Source: Rhea pennata
Lineage: Eukaryota > Chordata > Aves > Rheiformes > Rheidae
DNA: 64,000 nucleotides
Direction: 5' to 3'
Assembly: GCF_028389875.1 (NCBI RefSeq)
Contig: NC_084664.1
Coordinates: 134,207,966 to 134,271,965, forward strand
This document shows, one piece after another, positions 53,901 to 64,000 of this stretch. Numbering within the stretch: position 1 is the first letter of the stretch; every line of letters begins with the position of its first letter. The notes beneath the pieces are model-generated. The model saw nothing but the letters and a program-made list of their open reading frames with translations, made no database searches and had not been told where the DNA came from. Position numbers and translations under genes: made by a program.

Positions 53901-56900
53901 AGTATTTCCTGAATTTGCAACAAAGAGACATTCTCAAGCAAGTTGTCAGGATCAGAGATTCATTGCCTCACAGGCTTGCAGGAAGCCTAGCAGTCAGATG
54001 GCATACATGAGAAAGTCATTTAACTGTATTTGATTTATGATAGTAATAAGAATTATCTTGCAATCTGAAACCAAAAGCAATTATCCCACAAAAACTAGAT
54101 TTTGAAATACTATGTGAATTAGTCCAACTAGTATTTATTAACAATTGTGGTATTGTTGGTATTATACAATATTAGACTTTTTCCATTCTGCTACCTCTTA
54201 TATTGAATATGTGAGTGGAAATAATATTGTTTGTTCCTCTGCAATGAGCATACACTGTAATTAAATGGCTTTTACTGTTGAAAAAAAGTCAAAGTCATAC
54301 CTTTAGATGTTTGTTTTTTGGGAATGGTGTAAACAGCATTCAGTAACATGAATTCCTTACTAGCCTGCAGCCAGTTCCCAGCTGACTTCCTTGACTGGCT
54401 TTCAGCCCTACCTCTGAGTGGATCTCTTCGTAAACCTGACCAGGCACCACAGTGAGTGATAGCATCATTGCACAGATGAGGTGGTAGTAGTTAGTAGTAG
54501 TAGCGGTAGTAGCAACAGTAGTAGTAGCCTCATTGCACAAACAGGCAAGAGCCCAGCCCTCGGATTTCTGGGCTAGTGAGCTGCTTAGATAGCCAGGCTC
54601 TTGGAGCCTGAAGAGGACAGTCCCAGTCTCCAAAGTTTCCTGTCATAGGCATGAGATGAAAGGTGGAGCCAAATATATGTAATTGAGAGGAAGTTTGACA
54701 AATACTCAAATATGTATTTTTATGGAAAAATGGTATTTGAATTGATGGCTGCAGATGTATTGTTGTAAACATGATCACAATCCAATGGTTTGAGAACAAC
54801 TCAGAGTTGCTGGTCCAGCTGTGATGCATCTGTTTCGTCCCCTAGAAAATGAGTTCTGGGAGAAGAAGTTGGCTCAGGACTAAGACATTAGGCAGCCAGC
54901 TGCTCTGGAAGTTTCAGCCGTATCTGTGTAAGGCTTCTTAGTGAAGTTCTTTCAGCAGGAGAGGAATGGCTATGTTCAAACCGATTTCACTAGTTGCTTA
55001 AATGATTGCTGTAGGTGTGTATGTGAATACTTAGAAAACTCTTTTTGGCTGCTACAGCATCAGGACTGTATTAGTGGTTAAATATGGGAGTGGTATCAGC
55101 TAATGGAGCACTACTGTTAACTCTGCCAGTGCCTGTTAGGGACCTCAGCCACTGTGACAGCTTTTCCATCTGGGAAATAATGGTGATAACATTTTCCTGT
55201 CTTGCACATTTGTGGTGAGGCTTAATTTCAGTAAAGACTGTAAAGAAGTATGATTAACTTGGCTGCAAGATGCTAACAGCTATTATTTCCTGTTCCCCTT
55301 TGATGCTGAATTGCTGTCTTATATGCTTTCTTTCCTAGTAACTTCTGTGATGATCTACTTACAGTCAAAATGATAAGCGAATAAGTGTAAGGATTTTTTG
55401 ATGCTATATAGCACAATCATGGATCGTATCAATGGAACAAAGGCTCTTTATTAAGCTTCCTGACTCTAGTACAGTTATCACTGAAGCAACCCACTGTAGT
55501 GGAAGATAAAACTTGAGAATAGCAAGTGTGATCTGGTTTCTGGTTTTTGTTCTACTCATCTTGCTCGATAGATAGACTGCCTAGGACTTAATTTTGGCAT
55601 CCTTCCTTTTCTTTTTTCCTCCTCTTTTCTTTTCCTTTAGCACTCCAGCAATGGTAGATTGTACCATTAAAATGTCTGTATGTCAGTTTTCCCATCTATT
55701 AACTGAGGACAAAATCAAGACAAGGTTTGTGGGTCAAATATATGTATAGTTTTTTTTTTCTTTAGTCTGTATGTTATATATACCGGAAAGTTGTATGTTC
55801 TTTTCTAGCTGTACTAAGTGGTCTAGTAAAATATGTTAAGCCTATTACAAACATTGTTGTGCTCTTGTTTTGTAAGCCAATTCAGCAATTTCATATGATG
55901 GATGCACTATTAAAAGCAGTTATTCATCTCCATCTGCTTGGAGGAGAGGATATTGAGGTCATTAGCAAAGAGCTAGTGATAAGAGAGACAAGTATTGCCC
56001 TTGCTGTTTTTTTCACCACCTCTTTGCCAGATATTAACACAGTCACACTCAGAGGAACAGAGGGAGGGAGCACTTGTAGGCTGCTTTCAGACACATTCCA
56101 GGCCTTTAGTTCATTATTTCTTCTGTGACATTTTAAGCTAGATTGCTAAGTGAATGTGTTTTAAATAATTTCACTGGCAATATGACGCTGTTGCATTAGC
56201 ATGTCAAACTCTCAGGTGGTCCAGTCTCCTATTTTTGTTTTTAAAATTTATGGCAGGCAGCAGCTCAGGACCTTATTATCATCACAAAGCTCAGAAAATA
56301 CTGCAATTAATGCAAGTGTGCAAACAAATAACTGTGGACCCCCGTGAAAACCTAGCTGTCGTGCTGCTCCCAGGACACTGCTGCTGAGTCAGCTCATTGT
56401 ATGCAAATCCGGACAACGCTCTCCGACTGGCTGTGTGCTAATTGCGATATGAAAAGAAGTATTACTCATGATAAAAAACCTCGTTCCAAGCAGAGAAATT
56501 TGCAGAACTTAACGCGGATTGAGTTTATTTGTGACTTGATGACTCGTCAGAATTGGTAACCTACTTACGGTATGTGGGCTATAATTGGCACCTCAATTAG
56601 CTTTGCTTACAGCACACAGCCAGTTATAAGAAGCTGTGGTATGTAAACTTGAAAAACAGCTGTAATGTGTCTGAAAGGTAATTGGTCGGAAGACTGTTAT
56701 GTTTGTTGATACAGCAGCAAGGAGAAAGCGTCTGCGGTAATGGAACCTTTCCCCTGCCTCTTCCCTCGAGCGCAGCCAGCTATCTAGTACTCACGCCTCT
56801 GCAGCCGGAAAAGGATGCAGGGAAAGGAGCCTTTTTATACCATGCCATCTGGGCAATTTTGGATGAACACACTTTAAAATAAGCACATCGATTGGCAACC

Positions 56901-58787
56901 CCCAAAATTATGGCCTGAGGAAAAGGCTAAAAAAAAGTGCTTGCTCTATTTTTTGAGAAACCATTTCAAATATATCTTGTAAAAGGAAAAAAAAAAAAAA
57001 AACTCAGTCTTTTGTCGCAGGCCCAAACAAAGCAAGCTAATACCTACAGATTAAGTTTCTTGAAGAAAAGATAAGGCAAACTTTTCCCGAGAAATTAAAT
57101 TTTTTAGCTTTATGCTGTCTGTTAATTTTTGTGGACATCCTCTTTGTTGTGTAAAAAACTATTTTTTCCCTGAAATATTTAAGTATACCCCAACCCTGCA
57201 GTTTCTTTTCGTAAGCCACTGCAGAGGAGTTCGTAATAGGGGAGCAAAGTACTTTTTTTTCCCGAACAATAAACTAGTGCTACCTCTGCTTACATTGGTA
57301 CCGCAGGCTTGAGATCAGTCTTGAGTATTATAGGAAACTAACCCTTTTTCAAAATAGAAGAGAAGATAAGAACTGCATGAGAACTGGACTGATCCAGACA
57401 GATTCTCCACATCCCTTCCGGGCCGTGGGGCTGCCCCGCTGCCCAGCACCGTCCCACGGCCCCCGGTGAGGACACACCACCCACCTAGGAACTCCAGACA
57501 AGTGACGCATCTCAGGCAGGCAGCAGCCTAAGCACTGTAGGAGCTACTTTTCTCCATCCTTTCAGTATTTGTCAGAATTGGAGAAGGAGGTTTTCCAATG
57601 CCATATGCCAATTTATTTTACCTTGCACTCTTTTGTCAAACAGTTTACAAAACTTGTTCTGGAGCAACTACTGTTTTGGGAATCAACAAAGAAATCCAGA
57701 GCAATGCAAATACACATAGATCTTTCAAACACTTTGAAACTTCTTTAATTAAAAAGGACAGATCATGCTAAAACTAATTCCTATTCAAGTCATATGTAGG
57801 AAACTGTTAATATTACTTTTTTAGGCAAAGTTTGTCATATTTCTTTTAAGAGAATATATAACCCTATATTTTAAATGACTTTGTTCTTCAGTTGTTCAGC
57901 TGGAGCACAGGATTAACAGAACTATTGTAATATGCTAGAGAAATTTAATTTTACAGTAAAATTAATATTTTGTATTTTGCAGAGTCATAAAGATTTTAAT
58001 AGCATTACCAGTATACTTAAAAATTGATGAGAAAATGTTTTTTTTTTCTGTGCAATACAAGCATGCACCATGCATATATGAAAAACACATTTGCAGAAAA
58101 GGAAATCATTTAGAAGGAGGGAATTTTGTGTGTGTGCATGTGTGTGTGTATTTTAAAACACCTTGGTCACAAAACTAATACCCATTGTAGTGGAAAGACA
58201 GGAAAGGGATGATGATTTTCAAAAATCAGATTTCTGAGAGAATTGTTATAAGGTTAAAAGCTGAGAGATTTTGAGGAGTTACAGTACCTTGTGTAGAACA
58301 GAATTCTCCAAACATCACGTGGAAGAAGCATTCTGCTGATTTTACAGATGGAGAATAGTGACTAAATTGTTGTCATTAAAAAAATGTGATAATATGTAGT
58401 GAGCCACTGCTTAGAATCCAGCTGTTCTGCTGTTCAGCTAGAGGCTGCCATGTCAAAGAACTTGTAAACTAACGCCATGTATTTTCTGATTTTGTTTTCA
58501 TTAAGTACTATTGCCTCCTCGTAGATGAGGCCTATACAAACCAGAATTTTGCCTGGTCAGATGCTGCAGTGAGTTAGAATGTCCCAGTATGTGTCGGACA
58601 CTAACTTGCCATACAGTCTTTACTTGTGTCATTTAATTTGGACTTCTCATTTTACAAAAGATTATAATTATGCATACTTGATAAAAATTAGAGTTGTATC
58701 TGAAAAGTACTAAAGCAAACCTGCCAGAGATATGAATAAAACACTTAGTCTTATTCTTAAGTACTCAGCTGCGCTTGGGAACACTGC

Positions 58788-58818
<31 letters not shown>

Positions 58819-61070
58819 AACTGGCAATGTCTTTTTAAAGTGGTCAACAAGTTTATGTAGCTGACTAACATACTCAGTTTTTATCTAATAATTTTGACAG
58901 TCTTCAATTTTTGCAAGATTTTAATTAAACCAAAAGAAAAAAAATTAAGTCTTGTGTTAGATCAAAGGAAACAGCTATAGTTTCTTATATTTCCAACTTC
59001 CAACGTGTGAGAGTAAGTTCAAGATGTCCATCAAAGCCAGTTAGAGTTTTATCATCAACTTTGTTGGGGCCAGGAGTCCATCCATCATCTTCTGTGGATA
59101 GAATGCAGTTTCTTTATAACACCAACTGTTAGCTCAGCTGTAGTCACTTGTAAAGCCCATTAGACACATCCGGCATTTAGACCAAAATTTTTGCTTACAG
59201 TCTTCAGTGACCCAAGGTGTGTTTTTATACTAGTGCCTGCACCTCTCCATTGCAGATCTCTGGCGCTGCTTATTCTTGCACAGGCAATTCAAGCATCCAA
59301 TTCTGTGATTGCCCATTTGGACAAAACTTTTTAAAAGTTATATAATGATAGGGCAGGAATCTAGAATTTATAGTCAGAGAGGTAAGTGACGTCAAACATA
59401 GTAATATCTAAGTTTAATTAGAAGTTTAATTAACAAGAGTGTTCTGCTACTAATTTGGCATCTTAAACAGGCTGTTATCTATCAAAAGCTTTTCAGTTTA
59501 CCTTTAAATTCAAGTAGTCACATATACCTTAGTTTCATTTAGAAGACTGGAAATGTGTTCATGAAAGTTAAAAATAAACCCATAATATAGTAAAAACTAG
59601 TTGTTTTACAAAACTAAACAAAAAATAGTAAAATCTAGAATACAGGTAAGGTTGAAAAATATTTGTGATTTCAAAGTGAGAAGGTATATTGAATGGAAAA
59701 ATGACAGTTATTGAATGTTACCCGGCAATAAATAAATAAATACCTGCTCTTTTAAGTGGCATTATACTTACCGTGGTTGTTCTAATTTAGAGCGAGGGTG
59801 AATGTTCACAGGTCATTATTAATCCAGGCCCAGAACAGCTCAGGAAGTTGAGCCACTGAGCATGCAACACACGGACACTTAGGATTGCTTTAGCAAAATT
59901 GTAAATGGTTGAAAACTAAGTATGCCAGAACGAAGGAGGAGAAAAGTTAGGGTGGCTGGGCACCAGCACCCAAAGGAGTTGCAGTAGAGTGGGTGCCTGG
60001 AGTAGGGGAGGAAAGGGGCTTCAAAGGGAGGGGTCTGACGAGATGGCGTCAAGGGCAAAGTGCCTAAGAAACCACTGTATTACATTCAGTACTGCGTTTG
60101 CACATTACAGCCCTAAAATGGTCAAACTTCAGCAATTTGTGCCACAAACAGTGCTGCTACAAGTAATGCAATGGGAATGAAAGCTACTGCTGTAGGCTTT
60201 CGGCTGCACAAAGATTTCTGACCTCAGCTGGGTCACAAAATTCTCTCTGAATAGAAAGTAGAAACTGCATTTACATCATTACTAAAATGGGAGATGCTTA
60301 AGCGTATCGAGTGACTCATGAGCCTTGGGTATGAATCCTTTCATTATTAATGAAGTTTGACTACTTGTTTCTCTTTCCATCTTGTAATGATGTTATCTGT
60401 CAAACAAATTAAAAATCAGGGAAGACTTCCATTCCCTCCCCCTCTTTTGATGTCTTCATATTCAGTTGAATTCTTTGCACATTTCCTGTGAACTTAGATT
60501 TTTCTCTCTCAGATATTTCAATGTGATCAGTCCAAGAGAAAATAGATTGTGTAGTGGCAAAAATAATTATATTGCTAAATCAGATTTGGATGCCTGTATT
60601 CAAATACATGGAAGTGCATTTGTGGTGGGAAGATCTGGTTTTAAGAAGGGATCTAAAAATAGGACTTTTTGAAAAGGTACGCCAATAACACCACATGAGA
60701 ACAAATACACACATTAGCAGGGAAGTTGCCTGCTTAGTTTATTTCCTACTTTTTAAATCATTTTGTTGGTTTTCTTGGAAGCTGCTTCGGTACCTAGAAG
60801 TAATTATTTTGGGGTGGCACCATAAGCTCTTGTAATGTGGGGAGGAGACTGGGAGAAAATAAGAGATCTTTTGTTCTTGATTGTGTGTTGAGGTGATAAG
60901 TGAATTTTTTCTGCCTTTAGAAATAAAGGATTTTTTAAAGGACTTTATCCTTTTTCTACAGGTATTAATAGCAGCATATCTGCTGACTGGTGCTGTTGGT
61001 GTGGAAGTTTGGCACAAGCCTGTCCTGTTTGGTTATTACATTACAGATATATTAGTAATCTTGCTAATCG
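26702..61070 (+). CDS. SELENOI-like: SELENOI/EPT1-like CDP-alcohol phosphotransferase, 5' part (coding exons 1-6)
   Basis: The family transfers phosphoethanolamine from CDP-ethanolamine to a lipid acceptor, making phosphatidylethanolamine or its plasmalogen precursor in ER/Golgi membranes. Exons 26702-26758, 42039-42107, 47288-47396, 49577-49651, 53485-53753 and 60962-61070 join in frame into 229 residues. Landmarks: QLAGF (10-14); AVDTNPLS (22-29); first membrane span about 50-70; second about 85-103; catalytic motif D107-G108-x2-A111-R112-x8-G121-x3-D125-x3-D129; HWEKYNTG (173-180); PWGYDLSQV (185-193). These last blocks mark it as SELENOI/EPT1 type rather than CHPT1/CEPT1. The many substitutions between the blocks relative to remembered SELENOI suggest a paralogue. 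Roughly the last 40 percent of the protein, including the selenocysteine region and SECIS element of true SELENOI, lies beyond 64,000, so whether this copy is a selenoprotein cannot be told. Confidence 0.88.
26924..26975 (+). repeat. Poly-T (34) followed by (GT)9
   Basis: T34 at 26924-26957 runs directly into a GT dinucleotide repeat ending about 26,975. It lies some 165 bases inside intron 1 of the SELENOI-like gene, at the edge of its CpG island. Confidence 0.92.
34010..34665 (+). mobile_element. CR1 LINE, older 3' fragment
   Basis: Diverged CR1 with recognisable remnants: ATGAGCCAGCAGTGTGCTCT, the GGCCAACAG-ATCCTGGGCTCC stretch, CAGCCTGGAGGAGAGATG, GGCTGCCCAGGGAGGTTGT, and a tail GGTTGGACCTCCTGAGGTCC ending GTGGTCCTATGATC. 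Several stops and indels; clearly older than the copies at 8.0 and 38.7 kb. Lies in intron 1 of the SELENOI-like gene in the same orientation. Confidence 0.82.
38702..40265 (-). mobile_element. CR1 LINE, ORF2 reverse transcriptase and 3' end (defective, inverted)
   Basis: Minus-strand CR1. Its 3' end is at 38,702 (plus strand reads CATAGAATCAG and then GGTTGAAAGGGACCTCT) and its 5' break at about 40,265. Reading on the minus strand, the RT segment 40213-39854 ([15 protein letters not shown]) continues after a frameshift at 39826-39425 ([18 protein letters not shown]), and the C-terminal part 39355-38774 is open for 193 residues. A further frameshift lies near 39,500. It closely resembles the copy at 8,018-9,278 but keeps a segment that copy has lost. 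Antisense to its host intron. Not functional. Confidence 0.92.
42039..42107 (+). CDS. SELENOI-like: SELENOI-like coding exon 2
   Basis: 69 bases, 23 codons (residues 20-42), phase 0 at both ends. The acceptor is TTATCTCTTCGCAG and the donor AAG/GTAAGA. It encodes [20 protein letters not shown] and then [16 protein letters not shown] is a strong SELENOI/EPT1 signature. Confidence 0.9.
42108..47287 (+). other. Intron 2 of the SELENOI-like gene
   Basis: 5,180 bases, AT-rich. Two stretches look less random than their surroundings, 42,300-42,560 and 45,430-45,560, and could be conserved non-coding elements. No exon was seen. Confidence 0.55.
47288..47396 (+). CDS. SELENOI-like: SELENOI-like coding exon 3
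   Basis: 109 bases, residues 43-78 plus one base of Gly79. A long T-rich tract precedes the AACAG acceptor and the donor is TCAG/GTAAAT. It encodes PLWIAPN-x-LTFSGF and a hydrophobic span of about 20 residues (50-70), the first membrane helix, followed by an acidic FYDWDY loop. Confidence 0.9.
47397..49576 (+). other. Intron 3 of the SELENOI-like gene
   Basis: 2,180 bases. Contains A19 at 49038-49056; nothing else recognised. Confidence 0.65.
49577..49651 (+). CDS. SELENOI-like: SELENOI-like coding exon 4
   Basis: 75 bases, phase 1 to phase 1 (completes Gly79; residues 80-103; starts Asp104). The acceptor is TTTATTGCAG and the donor TTAG/GTAAAG. It encodes [11 protein letters not shown] and the second membrane helix, ending AYTL directly before the catalytic motif. 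Asp104 is split across the intron. Confidence 0.88.
   Translation, partial: VPALDSFQPGCGCSVLLPPWVLIL
49652..53484 (+). other. Intron 4 of the SELENOI-like gene
   Basis: 3,833 bases with T19 at 49900-49918; otherwise no recognised element. Confidence 0.65.
53485..53753 (+). CDS. SELENOI-like: SELENOI-like coding exon 5 (catalytic motif)
   Basis: 269 bases, completing Asp104 and running to Val193 in phase 0, with acceptor CTCTTCTAG and donor GTG/GTAAGT. It carries the whole CDP-alcohol phosphotransferase motif: D107, G108, A111, R112, G121, D125 and D129, all present with correct spacing. These residues bind the divalent metal and CDP group and provide the catalytic base (family knowledge). 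Two hydrophobic segments (about 132-144 and 153-171) and the HWEKYNTG and PWGYD blocks follow. Confidence 0.93.
54481..54528 (+). repeat. TAG/GTA trinucleotide repeat, imperfect
   Basis: About 15 GTA/TAG-type units with a few interruptions (TTAG, CGG, CAA). Confidence 0.85.
56180..56660 (+). promoter_or_regulatory. Candidate enhancer in SELENOI-like intron 5
   Basis: A block dense in transcription factor motifs: MARE at 56382-56394, SOX half-site at 56395-56400, octamer at 56401-56408, a second weaker MARE-like site at 56537-56549, and homeodomain-type sites at 56304-56310, 56438-56444 and 56594-56600. It has no repeat signature and no coding potential. Function and target gene are inference only. 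Confidence 0.4.
58793..58818 (+). repeat. Poly-T (26)
   Basis: Uninterrupted run of 26 T in intron 5. Confidence 0.9.
59387..59394. promoter_or_regulatory. Perfect CRE palindrome
   Basis: TGACGTCA, the full CREB/ATF site, in AT-rich intron with few CpGs. A single short motif; functional status unknown. Confidence 0.3.
60962..61070 (+). CDS. SELENOI-like: SELENOI-like coding exon 6
   Basis: 109 bases, residues 194-229 plus one base, with acceptor ATCCTTTTTCTACAG and donor ATCG/GTAAGT. It encodes a membrane helix and [11 protein letters not shown], corresponding to the VGVEAW region of SELENOI, then another hydrophobic stretch. It is the last exon recognised; I could not find the following exon in 61,071-64,000. 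Confidence 0.87.
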
Positions 61071-64000
61071 GTAAGTGTCCAACAGATCTGTGGAAAACTG
61101 TGCTGTTTTTTAATTATTTTGATTAGATAGTTCTTATATTACCTTCATAATTTTTTGTCCGTCTGTAAGTGTTAGGAATTCCAAAAAACGCATTGATAGA
61201 GCTATTTAATAGGTTTTATACTGGAATAATTTGAAAAAGTAGATCATTTTGGAGACATTTTTCCTTGTTCTATTCATACCTGCTGTACACAAATGATAAA
61301 GAAAATGTTCCTTAATTCCATGTGGAGTTGAGTATTCTATGCTGGCAGGTTAACTATTTTTCAAAGTTGCAGGAATTTCTGCTGTCACTCAGATAACCTG
61401 TCCACATTTACATATGGTATAAATCTAACTTTTTAGCCTGCAGCACAATATGATTCCAAATCTTATGGAAAGAAGGAATAAAGGTATTATTTAAATAATG
61501 TTAGGTGGCACAACTGTAAATCCGACAAGGAGTCTAGGGGATTGCTAAGCACTTTGAAAAATTAGTTGTAGAACAGAAAAAATTACTTGTAGAACAGAAG
61601 TGATGCATTTTTCATACATACCAATAGCCTCTTTGCTCATTTGCTTATTTGATGCTGCTGCTGTAGTTTGAAAAAGTATTGAGCATTTCTTAAACTGTTA
61701 CAGCTAGGTTGAAGCAAAAGTAGTTATATTTTAACAGTTTAAAATATGGTAGTCCCAGATAAAAACATGCATGTGGGAAATAACTTCAATATGTTGCTTA
61801 AAAAGTGAAAAAAAAAATCTTATGCATTTTATAGATTTTTATGTGAACATTCAAATTAGGAAAAGAGGGGACCAACAAAGTGTTTGACACATCCGGTAAA
61901 GACATATATCCCAGGAAATGTCTTTAATCCTTGAGCCAAAAAAAGGATATTGAAGTTCACTGACTCTAACTAGGAACTATCTGAGTATTTCCTGGAGGAA
62001 AATTTGAATCTACTACATTCACATATGTTCTCACCATCTTTTCTCATAGACAGATCTTCAGAAGATACTGTCCTAAGCCTCTGTGGTGCTTACCAGAATT
62101 CACAGATCCTAAAGAACTTCTGAAATGACCCTGTATTTTGGCTTTGTTTTTTGTAAGCTGCATGGACAAGGATATGTTTTGACAGTTCCTTGTGTTTCAT
62201 CCAGAGTGTAAAGTTGACCGCATGTGACTGAGGTGGTACAGTGTTTTTATTTGTCAGGCTTGGTTTTTGCACTCTTAAGAAAATAAATAACAGAAGGGGA
62301 AAAAACAGAGCTTGCCTTTTTAATAGTTGATAAATTATTCAATTTATATCATCACATCATTGTGCTTACAAAATGCCCTCTGGTGGCTGGTAATAGATGA
62401 AGGGAATAGGGAATGATCTGAGCTCAGGAAGTTGCACTGCAAGTCCCGGAGAGATGGATGCTAGCTTGTCCAGAAGTGGCAAGTTAGATATGTGTTAGTG
62501 TTATATGTCAGCATGAACTACCCCATTGAACACACTTTTTCTGTGCCACGCATATCACTTCTTTCGTTCTTGTCACTAAGGGACATGACAACCAGTTCAG
62601 TGCATAAAGTGATGACTTCCCTAGTGCTTGGGAAGTCATGGATGAAGGTTTAGTTCACACTGTTCAACATGTGAAGATGATTTGTGGTAGGGAAGGACAT
62701 CAATGCCATAAAATCTGCAGAAGCAAGCAGCCTTTTACGTATTCAGCCAAAAATAACTGTGAAAAAAAGACTAATGTCTCTTTCCAGTTACGAAGTGCTG
62801 CTTCTGTCTCATACAGTACTCATGCATGAATGGATCCTTAGGCAGAGCACTGAGTGGTTCTTCCATCTTTGTCCCAGGCAGATTAGGCATAAATTATTTA
62901 AAAACATTGTTTTCACACAGTATCGACAGTGCCACTAGCAGGGCAGCCTTTTCAGCTTAATATAGCTAAATATTGGTTTTAGGTATGCAGTGAACTGTCT
63001 TGATTGACTGTATTATTACCAAATAGTCACAGTACACTGTAACTTTTTAAAAACCAGATGCTAATTTTAAATTGTATTGTGTTAAAATAAGAGAGCAACT
63101 TCCACTTAGGATCACATAGATTCAGAAAACAATTCAACTTCATTACAGGTTTGAATCTCTGTTCAGCGACAGTGATTAAAGTGGTTATCATTGGGTGACC
63201 TGTGTGCAGTGAATATGGATGAATGGATGTATAAAGTTAGCAGAAGCTTACAATAAATTACAAGACTTCGCAGTGATTACTAAAAACCTGTAAGTAAGTC
63301 TAACCTTCAGCAAGGGCTGAGCAAGTAGGAACATTGAGCTATTTCTTCGCTTAGAGAGAGACTGGAGCAAGTTTATCTTGCTCATTCAGATCTGTTTTTA
63401 TCAGAAAACCTATTCTCTAGCATTTTCAGTTAAATGCCCTTGTGACTACTTAAAATACAAAGCGACGTAGTAGGTCTGTGATGCTTTTTACGAGTTTGTT
63501 TCCCAGGACCCTGAGAAAAGCTATTAAACTCTAACTGGCTATCCTTTACTATTTGATGGCATTTATTAGTTGCTAGTGTTTGTTTTAACAATGAACCTGT
63601 ATCTGTTTCATGAGTATTTGGCAAAGTACATGCATGTAGTTTCTTGCTTTTACTGTTCTGTACGCAACAGGAGTTCATGTGCTGAGCTCTCACTTTTCCG
63701 GAAACAGCTGGGCTTTAGCTAGTACCTTTTAAGGTGGGAAGAAATCCAAATGAAAAGAACAAGAGTGGAATTTTTCAAATGTCGTTCCTGGAGTTTCTGT
63801 TTAAAAAAAAAGAAAAGAAAAGAAATATCCCATATATAACCTACAGATGAACTCTACTATAAGCACATCCTCAGTGGAAGCTGTGGTTTCACCAGGTGAC
63901 ACTCATTCCCTGAAAATGGAATTTTTATCAGGTGCCAGAACACACAAAGATATACATAAAACTGCAGCAATACTGGTGTTTAGATTAGATATTTTAGGAA
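61071..64000 (+). other. Intron 6 of the SELENOI-like gene, to window end
   Basis: No downstream exon matching the next SELENOI segment was found in these 2.9 kb, so intron 6 probably continues past the window. AT-rich, with only short A-rich runs. Confidence 0.55.

Larger units (their letters stand above)
53754..60961 (+). other. Intron 5 of the SELENOI-like gene
   Basis: 7,208 bases. Holds a TAG/GTA trinucleotide repeat (54481-54528), a candidate enhancer block (56,180-56,660), a GC-rich patch (about 57,410-57,500), T26 at 58793-58818 and a perfect CRE palindrome TGACGTCA at 59387-59394. No recognised transposon. Confidence 0.6.

Noticed and set aside
54530..54829. Minus-strand open frame in intron 5 of the SELENOI-like gene
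   Set aside because: No homology, no splice context, and it partly overlaps a trinucleotide repeat region.
60881..61126. Open frame extending on both sides of exon 6
   Set aside because: The family match is limited to 60962-61070 and the borders have good AG and GT sites, so the extensions are intron.

Overview
This window is vertebrate nuclear DNA, most likely from a bird. The evidence is AT-rich introns, CpG-island promoters, small exons with GT/AG borders, and dispersed repeats that are almost all CR1 LINEs, the dominant bird retroelement. A crocodilian or turtle cannot be excluded from the sequence alone. There is no sign of bacterial, plasmid or phage DNA, and I saw no tRNA, rRNA or CRISPR array.

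Two protein-coding genes lie head to head, and both run off the window. On the minus strand (about 1-18,150) is the 5' part of SPIDR, the scaffold protein that links BLM helicase and RAD51 in homologous recombination. Five coding exons (18135-18149, 10014-10169, 6969-7047, 5287-5472, 2774-2928) join in frame into 197 residues. On the plus strand (26,702-61,070, continuing past the end) is a CDP-alcohol phosphotransferase closest to SELENOI/EPT1 (ethanolaminephosphotransferase 1). Six coding exons (26702-26758, 42039-42107, 47288-47396, 49577-49651, 53485-53753, 60962-61070) join in frame into 229 residues with an intact catalytic motif. Its many differences from typical vertebrate SELENOI suggest a paralogue (SELENOI-like). 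Both exon sets were derived here from reading frame, splice sites and remembered family sequence.

Layout: 1-2,773 is SPIDR intron 5, with CR1 pieces and an intragenic CpG island at about 1,840-2,190. From 2,774 to 18,149 is the rest of the SPIDR 5' half, with a CR1 reverse-transcriptase fragment at 8,018-9,278. From 17,880 to 18,620 is the SPIDR CpG-island promoter, with GCC and GGGGAC repeats. From 18,620 to 26,380 is AT-rich intergenic DNA. From 26,380 to 26,880 is the SELENOI-like promoter island. From 26,759 to 42,038 is its long first intron, with an old CR1 (about 34.0-34.7 kb) and a younger inverted CR1 (38,702-40,265). The remaining exons lie between 42 and 61 kb. Intron 5 holds a candidate enhancer block at about 56.2-56.7 kb.

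The two genes act in unrelated processes (DNA repair; phosphatidylethanolamine synthesis in ER/Golgi membranes) and share only the intergenic region. I found no wholly new system. The observations most worth a second look are the SELENOI paralogue beside SPIDR, a 33-base poly-T acting as the polypyrimidine tract of a SPIDR exon, a contiguous MARE-SOX-octamer site, and an inverted CR1 pair that brackets both promoters.
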